A DNA stretch of 41,770 nucleotides from Prevotella sp. (GCA_017458125.1 JAFTGB010000045.1:1-41770), one strand, 5' to 3'. Positions 7,309 to 16,258 are shown, counted from the stretch's first letter. A program made the numbers and translations. Notes: generated by a model from the sequence alone, not told the origin.

Positions 7309-9144
7309 CTATTTTGTCAGGCAACTATTCTGGTTGCGGTACTCGGTGGGGGTGATGGAGTAGCGTTCCTTGAACAGGCGGCTGAAGGTGCGACGGGTGC
7401 CGAAACCGGCGGCAGAGGCAATGTCGTCGACCGTCATCTCGGGACAGGTGGCAAGCTGTTCCTTGGCATATTCCAGACGACAGTGGTTGATGAAGTCGGC
7501 TATGCTGTTATGCTCGCTCCCCTGTGCGAAGGCAGCACCTATGCGCTCTTTTTTCAGGTGAAAATACTTAACCGCGGCCTGACGGTCGAACTGAGGGTCA
7601 AGGAAGAGCCGCTCGCGGATAATGACAGTCCGGATATGCTCAGACAGTTCTTTTGTGGTCAGAGCATTTAAATCAATCTTGTCATTGTTTTTTTCCTCGT
7701 CGCTCTTCACGCTGTCCTCTTCATTCCTCACTCTTAGCTCTTCACTCTTCACTTTAAAGGTGGCCGCCTCGGTCATCTGCTCGATGAGCACGCGGTTCTT
7801 CTTCTGAATGAGTCGTTGCTGACGGAAGTAATAGACGGCGAAGCCTGTGGCTAACAAGGCTAAGAGGAGAGCGGCGACGGCGAGGACGGCATTACGGGCG
7901 GCCTCGGTTTCCTGCTGTCTGATTTCCATCTGCTGTTCGTAAGCATGGTAGCGGGCGGCATATAGCTGTGCCTTGCTGCGCTGGAGGTCATCGTTGAGCA
8001 TGTTCTTCAGGTTCTCATAACGGTTCAGATAGTCGTAAGCTTTTTTTAGTGAAGAGTGAGAGAATGAGGAGTTTGCTGTCGCCGTTCCTGTTGCTTGTGC
8101 GTAGGCTATCTCAGCATGTCCGTGGAGAATCTCAACCAAGCGACCGTTCACCGTGTCGCCCTCAGAGAGCAGTTTCTGTTCTGCTTCATCGTAGGTGGAG
8201 AGCACGGCATCATAGTCACCCAGCCTGCCCAGTGTCGGAGCCATCATAAGGCGTCCGTCGAGACTCTGGCCATAGGGATACTTGCTGAAGGCATCCACTT
8301 CTCGCTGGGCGGCAACGAGGTTGCCTTGTATGGCGTAGGCCCTGGCCTTAAAGGCGCAAGCTTGGGCATAGTAGAAATCATGATAGAAGGGTATGTCCTC
8401 CTTGTCAGGCTCGCGGTAGGTGTCGTCATGGTAGTCGTCCGGGTGTGCGGCAAAGTCGTCCAGACGTTGCTGCATGCGGGTGGCCAGCTCTACCATTAGC
8501 GTCTCGTCATGTCCCTGTTCGGTGAGCACGTTTAACTTTCGTTTCACGGCTATGAGCCAGGCATCCAGTTCGTTGAATTTCCTGATGTTCTCAAGTTGAC
8601 GGATGCAGTTGTCTATCTTCGCCAGTCCCTCGTCTTCCTGTCCGATGTGAGTCAGGGCCAGACCGAGGTCAGCCTCAGTGCGCAGGGCTTCGGCCTCCAA
8701 GTGTTCGTCTCGCAACAGTGTGGCCAGTTCAGTAGTCCAGCGTACCATCTCCTCATAGTCATAACGACAGCGCGAGGAATTGACCAACAGCTCCAGCACA
8801 TCCTGGCGGAAGTCAACATTACGCTTGGCCTCGTCCTGTTGCAACAGGGTCTCGCAAATCATGAAAACTGAGTCCTGCTGCTGCATGGCGGTCGATGAGC
8901 TGAGTATCTTAGCCCGCAGGAGCGCGGCACGATAGTCTGTCAGGTTGCCTGCTGCCTTTGCCGAGTCAAGTATCTGTAACGCCTGCTCAGGCAGCGAGTC
9001 ATAGATGGCCATCGCCCGCTCTTCGTTGTAAAGCGAATCCGCTGTCTGCGGTTTCCGCCCCTCGCTCGCGCTGCCGTTGCAACCCGACAGCAGGAGGGTT
9101 GCAACGGCGGCGAGGGCAGCGAGGTATAACCGGATGCAGGGCAT
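7309..9144 (-). CDS. Membrane-anchored TPR-AraC family transcriptional regulator
   Basis: 611 aa. The N-terminus ends in a lipobox-like LLLSGC (Cys22), followed by about 390 residues of helical TPR-like repeats, one transmembrane helix (about 418-440), a charged linker and an AraC-type DNA-binding domain at the C-terminus (about 510-605: MTVDDIASAAGFGTRRTFSRLFKERYSITPTEYR). This architecture, sensor outside and HTH inside, is common in Prevotella and Bacteroides. It lies on the same strand as and just upstream of the exported-protein operon, so it probably controls it. The linker at about 460-490 (VKSEELRVRNEEDSVKSDEE) is encoded by a low-complexity run of GTGAAGA-like units (7695-7756); a similar run in the other orientation lies at 8048-8073. 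Confidence 0.88.
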   Translation of the reverse strand: MPCIRLYLAALAAVATLLLSGCNGSASEGRKPQTADSLYNEERAMAIYDSLPEQALQILDSAKAAGNLTDYRAALLRAKILSSSTAMQQQDSVFMICETLLQQDEAKRNVDFRQDVLELLVNSSRCRYDYEEMVRWTTELATLLRDEHLEAEALRTEADLGLALTHIGQEDEGLAKIDNCIRQLENIRKFNELDAWLIAVKRKLNVLTEQGHDETLMVELATRMQQRLDDFAAHPDDYHDDTYREPDKEDIPFYHDFYYAQACAFKARAYAIQGNLVAAQREVDAFSKYPYGQSLDGRLMMAPTLGRLGDYDAVLSTYDEAEQKLLSEGDTVNGRLVEILHGHAEIAYAQATGTATANSSFSHSSLKKAYDYLNRYENLKNMLNDDLQRSKAQLYAARYHAYEQQMEIRQQETEAARNAVLAVAALLLALLATGFAVYYFRQQRLIQKKNRVLIEQMTEAATFKVKSEELRVRNEEDSVKSDEEKNNDKIDLNALTTKELSEHIRTVIIRERLFLDPQFDRQAAVKYFHLKKERIGAAFAQGSEHNSIADFINHCRLEYAKEQLATCPEMTVDDIASAAGFGTRRTFSRLFKERYSITPTEYRNQNSCLTK

Positions 9145-9168
9145 GTTTACGCTATCTGTGAGATGGCT

Positions 9169-11106
9169 TTATCCGTTCATTGACAGCAGGAACTCCTCGT
9201 TGGAGTGGGTTTGCACCAGTCTGTCGCGCACGGTGCTCATGGCTTCGATGGGGTTCATCTCGGCAATGAACTTGCGGATAATCCACATGCGGTTGAGCGT
9301 CGTCTGGTCCTGCAGCAGGTCGTCGCGGCGTGTCGAGCTCTGAACCAGGTTGACAGCCGGGTAGACGCGCTTGTTGGCCAGCATACGGTCGAGCTGGAGC
9401 TCGCTGTTGCCCGTGCCCTTGAACTCCTCGAAGATGACCTCGTCCATCTTGGAACCCGTGTCGGTGAGTGCCGTGGCGATGATGGTGAGCGAGCCGCCGT
9501 TCTCAATGTTGCGTGCTGCTCCGAAGAAGCGCTTGGGCTTCTGCAGGGCGTTGGCGTCGACACCACCGGTGAGCACCTTGCCGCTGGCCGGAGCTACGGT
9601 GTTGTAGGCACGTGCCAGTCGGGTGATGCTGTCGAGGAAGATGACCACGTCGTGTCCGCACTCCACCATGCGCTTGGCCTTTTCCAGCACTATGCCGGCT
9701 ATCTTGACGTGACGGTCGGCAGGCTCGTCGAAGGTTGAAGCGATGACTTCAGCGTTTACGGTGCGTGCCATGTCGGTCACCTCCTCTGGGCGCTCGTCTA
9801 TCAGGAGCATCATGATATATGCCTCGGGGTGGTTGGCTGCTATGGCGTTGGCAATGTCCTTCATGAGCAATGTCTTACCCGTCTTGGGCTGGGCCACGAT
9901 GAGTGCGCGCTGCCCCTTTCCGATGGGTGAGAAGAGGTCGACGATGCGCACCGACGGATTGGTGGTGGCAGGGTTGCCGCAGAGTGTGAACTTCTCGTCG
10001 GGGAACAGCGGTGTCAGGTGCTCGAAGGCCACGCGGTCGCGCACCTCAGCAGGCTGTCTGCCGTTGATGCTGGTGACGTTGGACAGTGCAAAGTATTTCT
10101 CGTTGTCGTGCGGCGGGCGTACGGTGCACTCCACGACGTCGCCGGTCTTCAGCGAGTAGCGCTTGATTTGCTGCGGGTTGACGTAGATGTCGTCGGGCGA
10201 CGACAGGTAGTTGTAGTCGCTGGAGCGTAGGAAACCGTAGCCGTCTTGCAGTATTTCAAGCACACCGTTGGCGGTGATGAGGTCGGCGAAGTCGAAGTCC
10301 TCTGTCTGCTTCTGGCTGTTGTTGGGCTGGTACTGCACAGGCTCCTGCGGCAGTTGCTGAGCCATGGGACGGTCGAAGATGTCGACAGCAGGAATGGCTG
10401 CCGCGTCTTCTATGGGCAGGTCCACGGTAGTGATGAAGTCGGTGCCGTCGCCAGGGTCGCCTTCCCACACTCCATCGGGTGTTTCAGCGGCCACGACTTC
10501 CGTCTTCTGGACCAGGCGATTAGTGTTTTCCATCATCTTCTCCTGCAACTGCTGTATGGCCTCGCCGTCAGCCTCGTCGGCAGGAGTTTCCGTCGTAGTG
10601 GCTCCCTCGGGGATGTCAGTCTCATCGGCACTCTCCTCCTCGGCCTTCTTGGCGGCTTCGGCGGCGGCAATGGCCTCTAACTCCTTCTTCGACTTGCGTC
10701 CGCGCTTCTTCGGGGCGGGCTTCTCCTCGGTGGCTGGCTGCTCTGCGGCTTCTTCGGCCTGCTCGGCGTTGGCTTCGGGAGCACTGGCGGCTTCAGCGTC
10801 GGCGGCAGCGGCCTCTGCTATGACCGCACTGAGCGACTGCTTCTTAGGCGCCTTGGTGCTCTTGGCATCGAGGTTCTCGCCCTCGCTGCCGTTGACGGTG
10901 TAGACCTTGCTGTTATCCTTGGCAATGCGTGTGCGCTTGCGCTTGGGGGTGGGCATGCCGGCAGCCGAGTTTTCGGCGGCCTTGTCCAGTATGGCGTAGA
11001 CGACGTTTTCCAGTTCGTCGCTCTGCGACACCTTGACACCCAACTCGTTGGCTATCTCCATGAGTTCAGGGATAGGCATCTGCTCTAATTCTTGCTTTGT
11101 GTACAT
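9169..11106 (-). CDS. rho: Transcription termination factor Rho
   Basis: 645 aa. Residues 1-45 form the Rho N-terminal helix bundle. A long Ala/Glu/Lys-rich disordered insert (about 50-260), typical of Bacteroidetes Rho, follows. The cold-shock-like RNA-binding domain starts near [17 protein letters not shown]. The RecA-type ATPase has Walker [11 protein letters not shown] (about residue 405), [10 protein letters not shown], the Walker B region [16 protein letters not shown], and the R-loop/Q-loop segments through SSTRRDDLL. Product: hexameric RNA-dependent helicase that ends transcription. It is monocistronic, with its own promoter, divergent from the acyltransferase gene. The insert is strongly acidic and low-complexity, which may drive RNA binding or condensation as reported for other Bacteroidetes Rho; that role here is inference. 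Confidence 0.97.
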   Translation of the reverse strand: MYTKQELEQMPIPELMEIANELGVKVSQSDELENVVYAILDKAAENSAAGMPTPKRKRTRIAKDNSKVYTVNGSEGENLDAKSTKAPKKQSLSAVIAEAAAADAEAASAPEANAEQAEEAAEQPATEEKPAPKKRGRKSKKELEAIAAAEAAKKAEEESADETDIPEGATTTETPADEADGEAIQQLQEKMMENTNRLVQKTEVVAAETPDGVWEGDPGDGTDFITTVDLPIEDAAAIPAVDIFDRPMAQQLPQEPVQYQPNNSQKQTEDFDFADLITANGVLEILQDGYGFLRSSDYNYLSSPDDIYVNPQQIKRYSLKTGDVVECTVRPPHDNEKYFALSNVTSINGRQPAEVRDRVAFEHLTPLFPDEKFTLCGNPATTNPSVRIVDLFSPIGKGQRALIVAQPKTGKTLLMKDIANAIAANHPEAYIMMLLIDERPEEVTDMARTVNAEVIASTFDEPADRHVKIAGIVLEKAKRMVECGHDVVIFLDSITRLARAYNTVAPASGKVLTGGVDANALQKPKRFFGAARNIENGGSLTIIATALTDTGSKMDEVIFEEFKGTGNSELQLDRMLANKRVYPAVNLVQSSTRRDDLLQDQTTLNRMWIIRKFIAEMNPIEAMSTVRDRLVQTHSNEEFLLSMNG

Positions 11107-11210
11107 AATAATATACAGTGACTCGTTAATGTTTCTTATGATGTTGGATTTGATGAAAACTTTGGATAGAATGCTTCACGGAAGGAAGCACGTTTTCTGA
11201 AAATCGACTG

Positions 11211-11242
11211 CAAAGGTACGAAAAGTTTCTGAAACCCCCAAA
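11211..11242 (-). promoter_or_regulatory. rho promoter
   Basis: Minus strand TTTG (11242-11239), 20 bp, then TACCTTTG (11218-11211). The rho start codon at 11106 is about 100 bp downstream, giving a long leader that could hold autoregulatory signals; I see no clear hairpin in it. Confidence 0.75.
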
Positions 11243-11357
11243 TTTTCTACCTTCTTTCTTTCCCCTAATCCTTTTTTGTCCCTTCTGATATCCGTTTCCG
11301 TTTCATAAACAATCCTAAATTCTGGCATCATAATCAGCAATTTTTATCAGAAATGAT

Positions 11358-11365
11358 TATATTTG
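11358..11365 (+). promoter_or_regulatory. -7 element TATATTTG before the acyltransferase gene
   Basis: TATATTTG ends 10 bp before the ATG at 11376, leaving a 5' leader of at most a few bases. No clear TTTG is seen at the -33 distance. Next in-frame Met is residue 33, inside the first membrane helix, so the start is unlikely to be later. Confidence 0.55.
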
Positions 11366-11375
11366 CAGCATAGTA

Positions 11376-12452
11376 ATGAAAACATGCAATAAAGAAACGA
11401 AAGATTTGTCCCACATCCCTCAAAGGCTGCCTGTATGGGACCTGTTAAAGTTGTTTGCTATCTTCCTTGTTATGTGGGGACATAGCATTACGGCTTTTTC
11501 GTCGTCAGTCAGCGAACAAAATCCTGTCTTCATTAGGCTCAATGGTTTTCATGTAGGGCTGTTCATGATGATTTCCGGCTATTTCTCTTTGTCAGCGTTT
11601 CGACTGTCGCCATTGCGGTTCCTAAGCAAGAAGTTTTATCAGTTAGTATATCCCTGTTTTGCATGGGGAGGTGTCAAGTGGGTAATTATTGAAACGGCCC
11701 TGATTATCACCGGTGGTCTTGCAAGCCTGACGCTGTCCGGACTGTTGTCAGATTTATACTGGTTCTCAGACTTCTGGTTTCTGAAGAGCTGCTTCCTTTG
11801 TTTTTGTATTGCCTACCTTGGCCACATATTGCCGATAAAAAGCCGATATTGGATGCCGTTGACAGTCATCGTCAGCCAGGTCGTCCCGCCTTTCTCCATA
11901 CCTTTTATGTATCCTTGCTTTTTGGCAGGTATGGTGCTCAGGAAAGACGAGGGGCTGATGAAGTGGATTGTCTCGCATCCGTCTGTCCTTCTCGTCTTGT
12001 TTTCCATGATGCTGTTTGGATGGAACCAGGAGGCATGGAACAAGAGTCACGGCATTCCTGCCGGTGTGTTAAGTAGCGATGTGTTTACGTGGGTTGGGCT
12101 GTTGTTCTACAGGTCTTACAGGCTTATGCTTGGAGTGGTGGGAGGCCTTACGTTCATTTCTTTATTCCACAATGTCTTCACCAAGGCCTGCTGCTCGCCA
12201 GTCATCAAGACTTTAAGCGAGTGGGGACGATACACCTTAGAGTTATATATAGTCCAGCATTTCGTTCTTGAACAAACACTCTGTCATTTCATACAATTCG
12301 ACAATTACAGTCTCACAGTCTTTAGTGTCCTTATATCTCCGGTAGCCTCCGTCTTGGTTCTGCTATTATGCCTGTGCATAATAAGGCTGATATACCAGTC
12401 AAGGACACTCTCAAAGTTCCTGTTTGCCAAAGAACCGCCCTCTGTAGCTTGA
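11376..12452 (+). CDS. Acyltransferase 3 family membrane protein
   Basis: 358 aa with about ten hydrophobic helices. The opening LPVWDLLKLFAIFLVMWGHS carries the family's conserved helix with the catalytic-type His in WGH, and RLNGFHVGLFMMISGYF the typical second motif. Such proteins move acyl groups, usually acetyl, from the cytoplasm to sugars of cell-surface polysaccharides or lipids. Substrate cannot be told. The gene stands alone between rho (divergent) and the 7TM-AraC gene 33 bp downstream. AT content and codon use look a little different from the GC-richer neighbours, which may mean later acquisition. Confidence 0.88.
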   Translation: MKTCNKETKDLSHIPQRLPVWDLLKLFAIFLVMWGHSITAFSSSVSEQNPVFIRLNGFHVGLFMMISGYFSLSAFRLSPLRFLSKKFYQLVYPCFAWGGVKWVIIETALIITGGLASLTLSGLLSDLYWFSDFWFLKSCFLCFCIAYLGHILPIKSRYWMPLTVIVSQVVPPFSIPFMYPCFLAGMVLRKDEGLMKWIVSHPSVLLVLFSMMLFGWNQEAWNKSHGIPAGVLSSDVFTWVGLLFYRSYRLMLGVVGGLTFISLFHNVFTKACCSPVIKTLSEWGRYTLELYIVQHFVLEQTLCHFIQFDNYSLTVFSVLISPVASVLVLLLCLCIIRLIYQSRTLSKFLFAKEPPSVA

Positions 12453-12485
12453 AACTGACAGTTACGCCATAAATCATCATTCATC

Positions 12486-13628
12486 ATGTACGAACAAATT
12501 CGCGAAGATACTCTCTTCATTATATTATATACAGTAGTGACAACAATGGCTGTGCTGGCAAGCTGCTACCTGCTGCTGCGTCGGGGCAATGCCATAGCCC
12601 CGGACATTGTGCCGCCAGTACGCTTGCGCCGGTGGACAGCAGCATTCTTTGCCTCCATCGCCTTGAATCATATATGGTATATGCCGATTATGTTCCTTGC
12701 CTCAAGCGATGATATACTGATGACCGATCTTGTAGGCGGTATGCTTGACACCATTACGGTTATTCCTTTGGCGATAGTCGTATTGCTGACCATGCTGCAA
12801 GACCGTAGGCGGCCGCTGTGGCCTGTTGCCGTGCTGATGGCTCCGCTTGTCGTAGTAGGGCTGCACAGCGTCGTTAATCGCAGTTATGCCCTTCTGCCTG
12901 TGATGTATGCCTATTTCCTTTTGATGGGCATTGGGCTAACTATATATATGGTACGTGCAGTAAGGCAATACGGTCGCTGGCTGCGCGACAACTATGCCGA
13001 CCTGGAACACAAGGAGGTTTGGCAGGGTTTCGTAGTGCTGGTCATCATGCTGCTGGTGTTCGGTCTATATACCTATATCTACGAGGGCACGGTTTACCTG
13101 TACGCCTTGCTGGTTGGTTTCGCCGTGCTGGTCTGCTACCTCCTGTGGCGAGTGGAAACGTTAAGCGACCTTAGCATCCCCCCATTGCAGAGCCAGCCAG
13201 TAGCAGGCTCTTCCGCCACAGACGGAGAAACAGTGGAAGACGATGCCCTTTCACAAGCCACCCACGACCGCATAGGAGCATTGCTAAAGAAGCATTGCAT
13301 AGACACACAGCTCTATCTGCAGCACGACCTGAGCATCGCACAACTTGCTAAAGCCATTGGTACCAACCGCTTCTATCTCAGCCAGTATTTCTCCACTCAG
13401 GGCATCACTTATAATGCCTATGTCAACGACCTGCGCATCCATCATTTCAAGCGACTCTATCGTGAGGCTGTTGCCGAAGGCCGTCCCTTCACTGCCCGGC
13501 AGTTGGCAGGCGAAAGTGGCTACCATAGTTACAGTACCTTCAGGCTCGCCTTCAAGCAGCGAATGGGACAAAACGTGAGAGAGTGGATGCACGCGATGAC
13601 GCAGAACTCTCAAGAACAGCAAAAATAG
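12486..13628 (+). CDS. Membrane-integrated AraC family regulator (7TM-AraC)
   Basis: 380 aa. Six or seven hydrophobic helices fill residues 10-225 (for example LFIILYTVVTTMAVLASCYLL near the start and VLVIMLLVFGLYTYIYEG). A short linker leads to an AraC HTH domain at about 265-375, with SIAQLAKAIGTNRFYLSQYF as first HTH and ARQLAGESGYHSYSTFRLAF as second. Membrane sensor fused to a DNA-binding domain: the signal is probably a small hydrophobic or envelope compound, not determinable here. It lies just upstream of the DUF3089 lipoprotein gene on the same strand; that gene has its own -7 element, so it may be the regulated target. Confidence 0.85.
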   Translation: MYEQIREDTLFIILYTVVTTMAVLASCYLLLRRGNAIAPDIVPPVRLRRWTAAFFASIALNHIWYMPIMFLASSDDILMTDLVGGMLDTITVIPLAIVVLLTMLQDRRRPLWPVAVLMAPLVVVGLHSVVNRSYALLPVMYAYFLLMGIGLTIYMVRAVRQYGRWLRDNYADLEHKEVWQGFVVLVIMLLVFGLYTYIYEGTVYLYALLVGFAVLVCYLLWRVETLSDLSIPPLQSQPVAGSSATDGETVEDDALSQATHDRIGALLKKHCIDTQLYLQHDLSIAQLAKAIGTNRFYLSQYFSTQGITYNAYVNDLRIHHFKRLYREAVAEGRPFTARQLAGESGYHSYSTFRLAFKQRMGQNVREWMHAMTQNSQEQQK

Positions 13629-13692
13629 TGTCAAAATCAGCAAAACCTATTGTGGCAGGCATCCGGTGCAAAGCAGTTTTGGGGAAAATGGC

Positions 13693-13700
13693 TACCTTTG
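13693..13700 (+). promoter_or_regulatory. -7 element TACCTTTG before the DUF3089 gene
   Basis: TACCTTTG lies 61 bp before the ATG at 13762. No TTTG is present at the usual distance upstream, which would fit an activator-dependent promoter. Confidence 0.5.
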
Positions 13701-13761
13701 CAAAGTCTGAGAAGACAACGGATACCTGAAAAATGTTTAACCCCAATAAATATTTTGTATA

Positions 13762-14802
13762 ATGAAAACAATGAAAAAAATGATGCTTGCCGCCACACTC
13801 GTTTGCGGCGCGACAACGGCACTCACTTCATGCAGTGACAAAACAGACAACCTGGCTCCAATAACTCCAGAACAGAGCGACGCACCCGACTATTCCAAGA
13901 AGTCCTGCTGGTATAAGCTGCCGGAAATCACCAAGGAGTTCGACACGTTCTACATCTACTCGACCATCTACTTCGCCGCTAACGAGGGCGACCCCGACTA
14001 TGCGACGCTCGACAACCGCGAGATGCTGGACGGCATAAAGGTGGAGCACGCCATCAAGTCGAGCGTGTTCGAGGAGTCCACCAATCTGTTCATCCCGCTC
14101 TACCGCCAGGCTGGCATGAGACTCGCTGGCGAAACATGGAAGAAGACTGGAAGCATTGAGGAGGCTATCAAGAGCACACCCTACGGCGACATTACCGCTG
14201 CACTTGACTACTACTTCAAGAACTACAACGAGGGTCGTCCGTTCGTCATTGCGGGCCACAGTCAGGGCGCGGCCATCCTCCGTCACGTGCTGAAGAACTA
14301 TTTCAAGCAACATCCCGACTACTACAAGCGCATGGTGGCCGCCTACGCCATAGGCTACTCCATCACGAAGGAAGACCTTGAAACCAATCCGCACATGAAG
14401 TTCGCCACCGGCGAGACTGACACGGGTGTCATCATCAGCTGGCACGCTGAAGGTCCCAAAAGTGTAGGAAGTAAATTCCTGTCCGCAGCGATGCTGCCTA
14501 ATGGTATCAGCATCAATCCGCTGAACTGGAAGCGTGACGAAACGTATGCGCCTGCCAGCATGAACCTCGGCTCAATCGTGTTGGACGAGAAGACAGGTGC
14601 AACTGAGATACGCGACATTGAGGGTGACGCACAGGTTGACCTCGCCCGTGGCACTGTCATAACAAACGCCAAAGCAGTAGCCAATGAAATGGTGGAGTTT
14701 GCCGGACCTCAGAGCTACCACCAGGACGACTACTCCATCTTCTACAACAACGTCAAGGACAATGTGGCCAAGCGCATCGCTGCCTATAAGGCAAGGCAGT
14801 AA
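13762..14802 (+). CDS. DUF3089 alpha/beta-hydrolase lipoprotein
   Basis: 346 aa. Lipoprotein signal with LTSC, Cys24 when counted from the first Met (the second Met, four residues in, could also serve). The body has the serine-hydrolase elbow AGHSQGAAI and the surrounding order of strands typical of DUF3089 proteins; ISWHAEGP and the C-terminal YHQDDYSIFYNNV supply possible acid and His residues. DUF3089 members are thought to be lipase/esterase-like; activity is unproven. Anchored at the envelope, probably facing the periplasm or surface. It follows the 7TM-AraC gene with a 133-bp gap holding its own promoter element. Confidence 0.85.
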   Translation: MKTMKKMMLAATLVCGATTALTSCSDKTDNLAPITPEQSDAPDYSKKSCWYKLPEITKEFDTFYIYSTIYFAANEGDPDYATLDNREMLDGIKVEHAIKSSVFEESTNLFIPLYRQAGMRLAGETWKKTGSIEEAIKSTPYGDITAALDYYFKNYNEGRPFVIAGHSQGAAILRHVLKNYFKQHPDYYKRMVAAYAIGYSITKEDLETNPHMKFATGETDTGVIISWHAEGPKSVGSKFLSAAMLPNGISINPLNWKRDETYAPASMNLGSIVLDEKTGATEIRDIEGDAQVDLARGTVITNAKAVANEMVEFAGPQSYHQDDYSIFYNNVKDNVAKRIAAYKARQ

Positions 14803-14823
14803 CGGAGAGCATAACATGGAACA

Positions 14824-14871
14824 TGAAACCACCGCCCGAATGCCGATAGTGGCATCCGTGCGGTGATTTCA
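14824..14871. terminator. Hairpin between convergent genes
   Basis: A 21-bp imperfect stem (TGAAACCACCGCCCGAATGCC, 14824-14844 in two halves, against 14851-14871) with a 6-base loop and three non-Watson-Crick positions, two of which could be G-U. It separates the DUF3089 gene from the convergent DUF2023-like gene, so it may end transcripts from both sides. The T-run is short (ATTTG). Confidence 0.6.
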
Positions 14872-14889
14872 TTTGTCGCGGAAGCGTCG

Positions 14890-15291
14890 CTATGAGCATG
14901 CCTTGCAGTTTTTCCCCTTTCGCTTGCAGAACCGTTGACACTGTGCACAGATGTCGTAGCCCAGTACAGCTCCAAGGATGAAGTCTTCCTCGGGCGTCAG
15001 CTCGTTGAGCGGTCGGTTCACGATGAGCCTGATGGCGTCAAGACACTCCGAACGCCCGAAGTAGAGGTTCAGGTTCTGCCGTCCGGCAGGCTGCACAAGA
15101 TAGGGTATGCCCATGTGCTCCAGACGCTGACAGGCAAAAGCCTCATAACGTCTGTGGCAGGTGAAGAGCACCATCTGACGCACGCCTTTGCGAAACTCGT
15201 AGATGTGGTTCATCAGTACTTTCAGGTCTATGGGGCAGGCTCCTGTGCGGCGAGCCTTGTCATGGTTTGAGGCGGTTGGGGTTTGCTGCAT
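14890..15291 (-). CDS. DUF2023-like small protein paired with flavodoxin
   Basis: 133 aa. The core LMNHIYEFRKGVRQMVLFT...NLYFGRSECLDAIRLIV...LTPEEDFILGAVLGYDICAQC resembles the DUF2023 proteins of Bacteroidetes and Helicobacter that sit next to flavodoxin genes. The last 25 residues are Cys/Lys-rich (CAQCQRFCKRKGKNCKAC), suggesting metal or cluster binding. The ATG at 15291 lies 12 bp after the flavodoxin stop; an internal Met (about 15213) lines up better with what I recall as the family start, so the first 26 residues are uncertain. Likely a flavodoxin accessory or electron-transfer partner; function unproven. Confidence 0.75.
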   Translation of the reverse strand: MQQTPTASNHDKARRTGACPIDLKVLMNHIYEFRKGVRQMVLFTCHRRYEAFACQRLEHMGIPYLVQPAGRQNLNLYFGRSECLDAIRLIVNRPLNELTPEEDFILGAVLGYDICAQCQRFCKRKGKNCKACS

Positions 15292-15303
15292 GGCCGGGAG
15301 TTT

Positions 15304-15798
15304 TTACAGATTAGGAGAAATGGCTGCAATCCATGCGTCAATACGGCTGTCAGTCATGTTGTCCTCGTTCACGTCGTCGAGGGGTAGTCCGATGAACTGT
15401 CCGTCAACGATGGCGGCAGAGTCGTCAAAGGTGTATCCGTCGGTACTGACGCTCCCCACGAAATGGGCGCCGCTCTGTTTGATGCCATCGTACAGTTCAC
15501 CGATTCCGCCAACGAAGGTGTCACTATACGACTCGCAGTCGCCGCAGCCAAAGAGGGCAATGGTCTTGCCGCTCAAGTCAGCCAACTGCAGCACCTTCAA
15601 GCCGTCATACCAGTCGTCCTGCAACTCACCGGCTCCCCATGTGGAGGTGCCCAGTATCAGGTTATCGTTGGCACTGACGACGTCGGCTGTCAGGTCCTGT
15701 ACGTTCAACACTTCGGCACCCAGCTTGGCACCAATCTTTTCGGCAATGGTCTCGCACGTACCGGTGGAAGAACCATATACTACTACTGTTTTCTTCAT
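15304..15798 (-). CDS. fldA: Flavodoxin
   Basis: 164 aa. VYGSSTGTCETIAEKIG is the FMN phosphate loop, LGTSTWGAGELQDDWY the 50s/60s loop with Trp at the isoalloxazine side, and FGCGDCESYSDTFVGGIG the 90s loop with Tyr. Length near 165-175 fits the long-chain type with the 20-residue insert. It is a low-potential electron carrier that can replace ferredoxin, for example with pyruvate oxidoreductase. First gene of a two-gene operon with the DUF2023-like gene. The promoter (15840-15870) contains a 12-bp palindrome, a candidate iron- or redox-dependent operator. Confidence 0.95.
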   Translation of the reverse strand: MKKTVVVYGSSTGTCETIAEKIGAKLGAEVLNVQDLTADVVSANDNLILGTSTWGAGELQDDWYDGLKVLQLADLSGKTIALFGCGDCESYSDTFVGGIGELYDGIKQSGAHFVGSVSTDGYTFDDSAAIVDGQFIGLPLDDVNEDNMTDSRIDAWIAAISPNL

Positions 15799-15839
15799 GT
15801 TTAAACTACTGTCTTTATGTGGTTAAAAAATTTCGAGTG

Positions 15840-15870
15840 CAAAATTACGGTCTTTGGCGTAATTACGCAA
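15840..15870 (-). promoter_or_regulatory. Flavodoxin promoter with GCGTAATTACGC palindrome
   Basis: Minus strand TTG (15870-15868), 20 bp, TAATTTTG (15847-15840). The perfect 12-bp palindrome GCGTAATTACGC at 15857-15868 lies directly against the -33 element, inside the spacer, where a bound repressor would block RNA polymerase. Confidence 0.65.
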
Positions 15871-16020
15871 TACCTAAAACTTATGCCTTTTTCCCCGGTC
15901 ACCAAGAGTCGTGTAGCCAAAAAAGATTAACAAGAAGTAGGGCCTTGAAGACTCCTACGGTCAGGGAGGCCAGAGTGTTCAACAGCCGAGCAGGAAGTGA
16001 AAGGGATGACTAAGATTATC

Positions 16021-16196
16021 ATCAGCGGCACGATATAAAAACATCAGCGGCGGTGGTAAAAAGAATCAGCGGCGGTGGTAAATTTCATTGCTGACGGTTG
16101 CAAATTTGATTGCCCGATTTGGTAAAACGGGCGATGTTTTTTACCACTGCGGGGCATAAAATTCGGTGCCGCGGGGCATGAAATTTTAACGCATTG
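16021..16196. repeat. 22-bp-period repeat array in both orientations (non-coding)
   Basis: Three direct units begin at 16021, 16043 and 16065, each opening ATCAGCGGC; the second and third share 18 identical bases (ATCAGCGGCGGTGGTAAA). Weaker units continue at 16087 and 16109. A second set, GCGGGGCATAAAATT (16149-16163) and GCGGGGCATGAAATT (16171-16185), is again 22 bp apart, and TTTTTACCAC at 16138-16147 is the reverse complement of GTGGTAAAAA in unit two. So the tract reads as two opposed sets on one face of the helix. The rest of 15871-16020 shows no gene or clear signal. Confidence 0.7.
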
Positions 16197-16250
16197 AATA
16201 TCAATAGTGTTTTGTGTGCTTGTTTTTTCAGCATTTCCAGAAATTTTTCG

Positions 16251-16258
16251 TACCTTTG
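16251..16258 (+). promoter_or_regulatory. -7 element TACCTTTG directly before engB
   Basis: TACCTTTG ends only 4 bp before the ATG at 16263. With the usual distance from -7 box to start site, transcription would begin at or within a few bases of the ATG, so the mRNA would be nearly leaderless. Confidence 0.6.

Noticed and set aside
16021-16196. CRISPR-like array
   Set aside because: Units are contiguous with 22-bp period and no unique spacers; no cas genes nearby.
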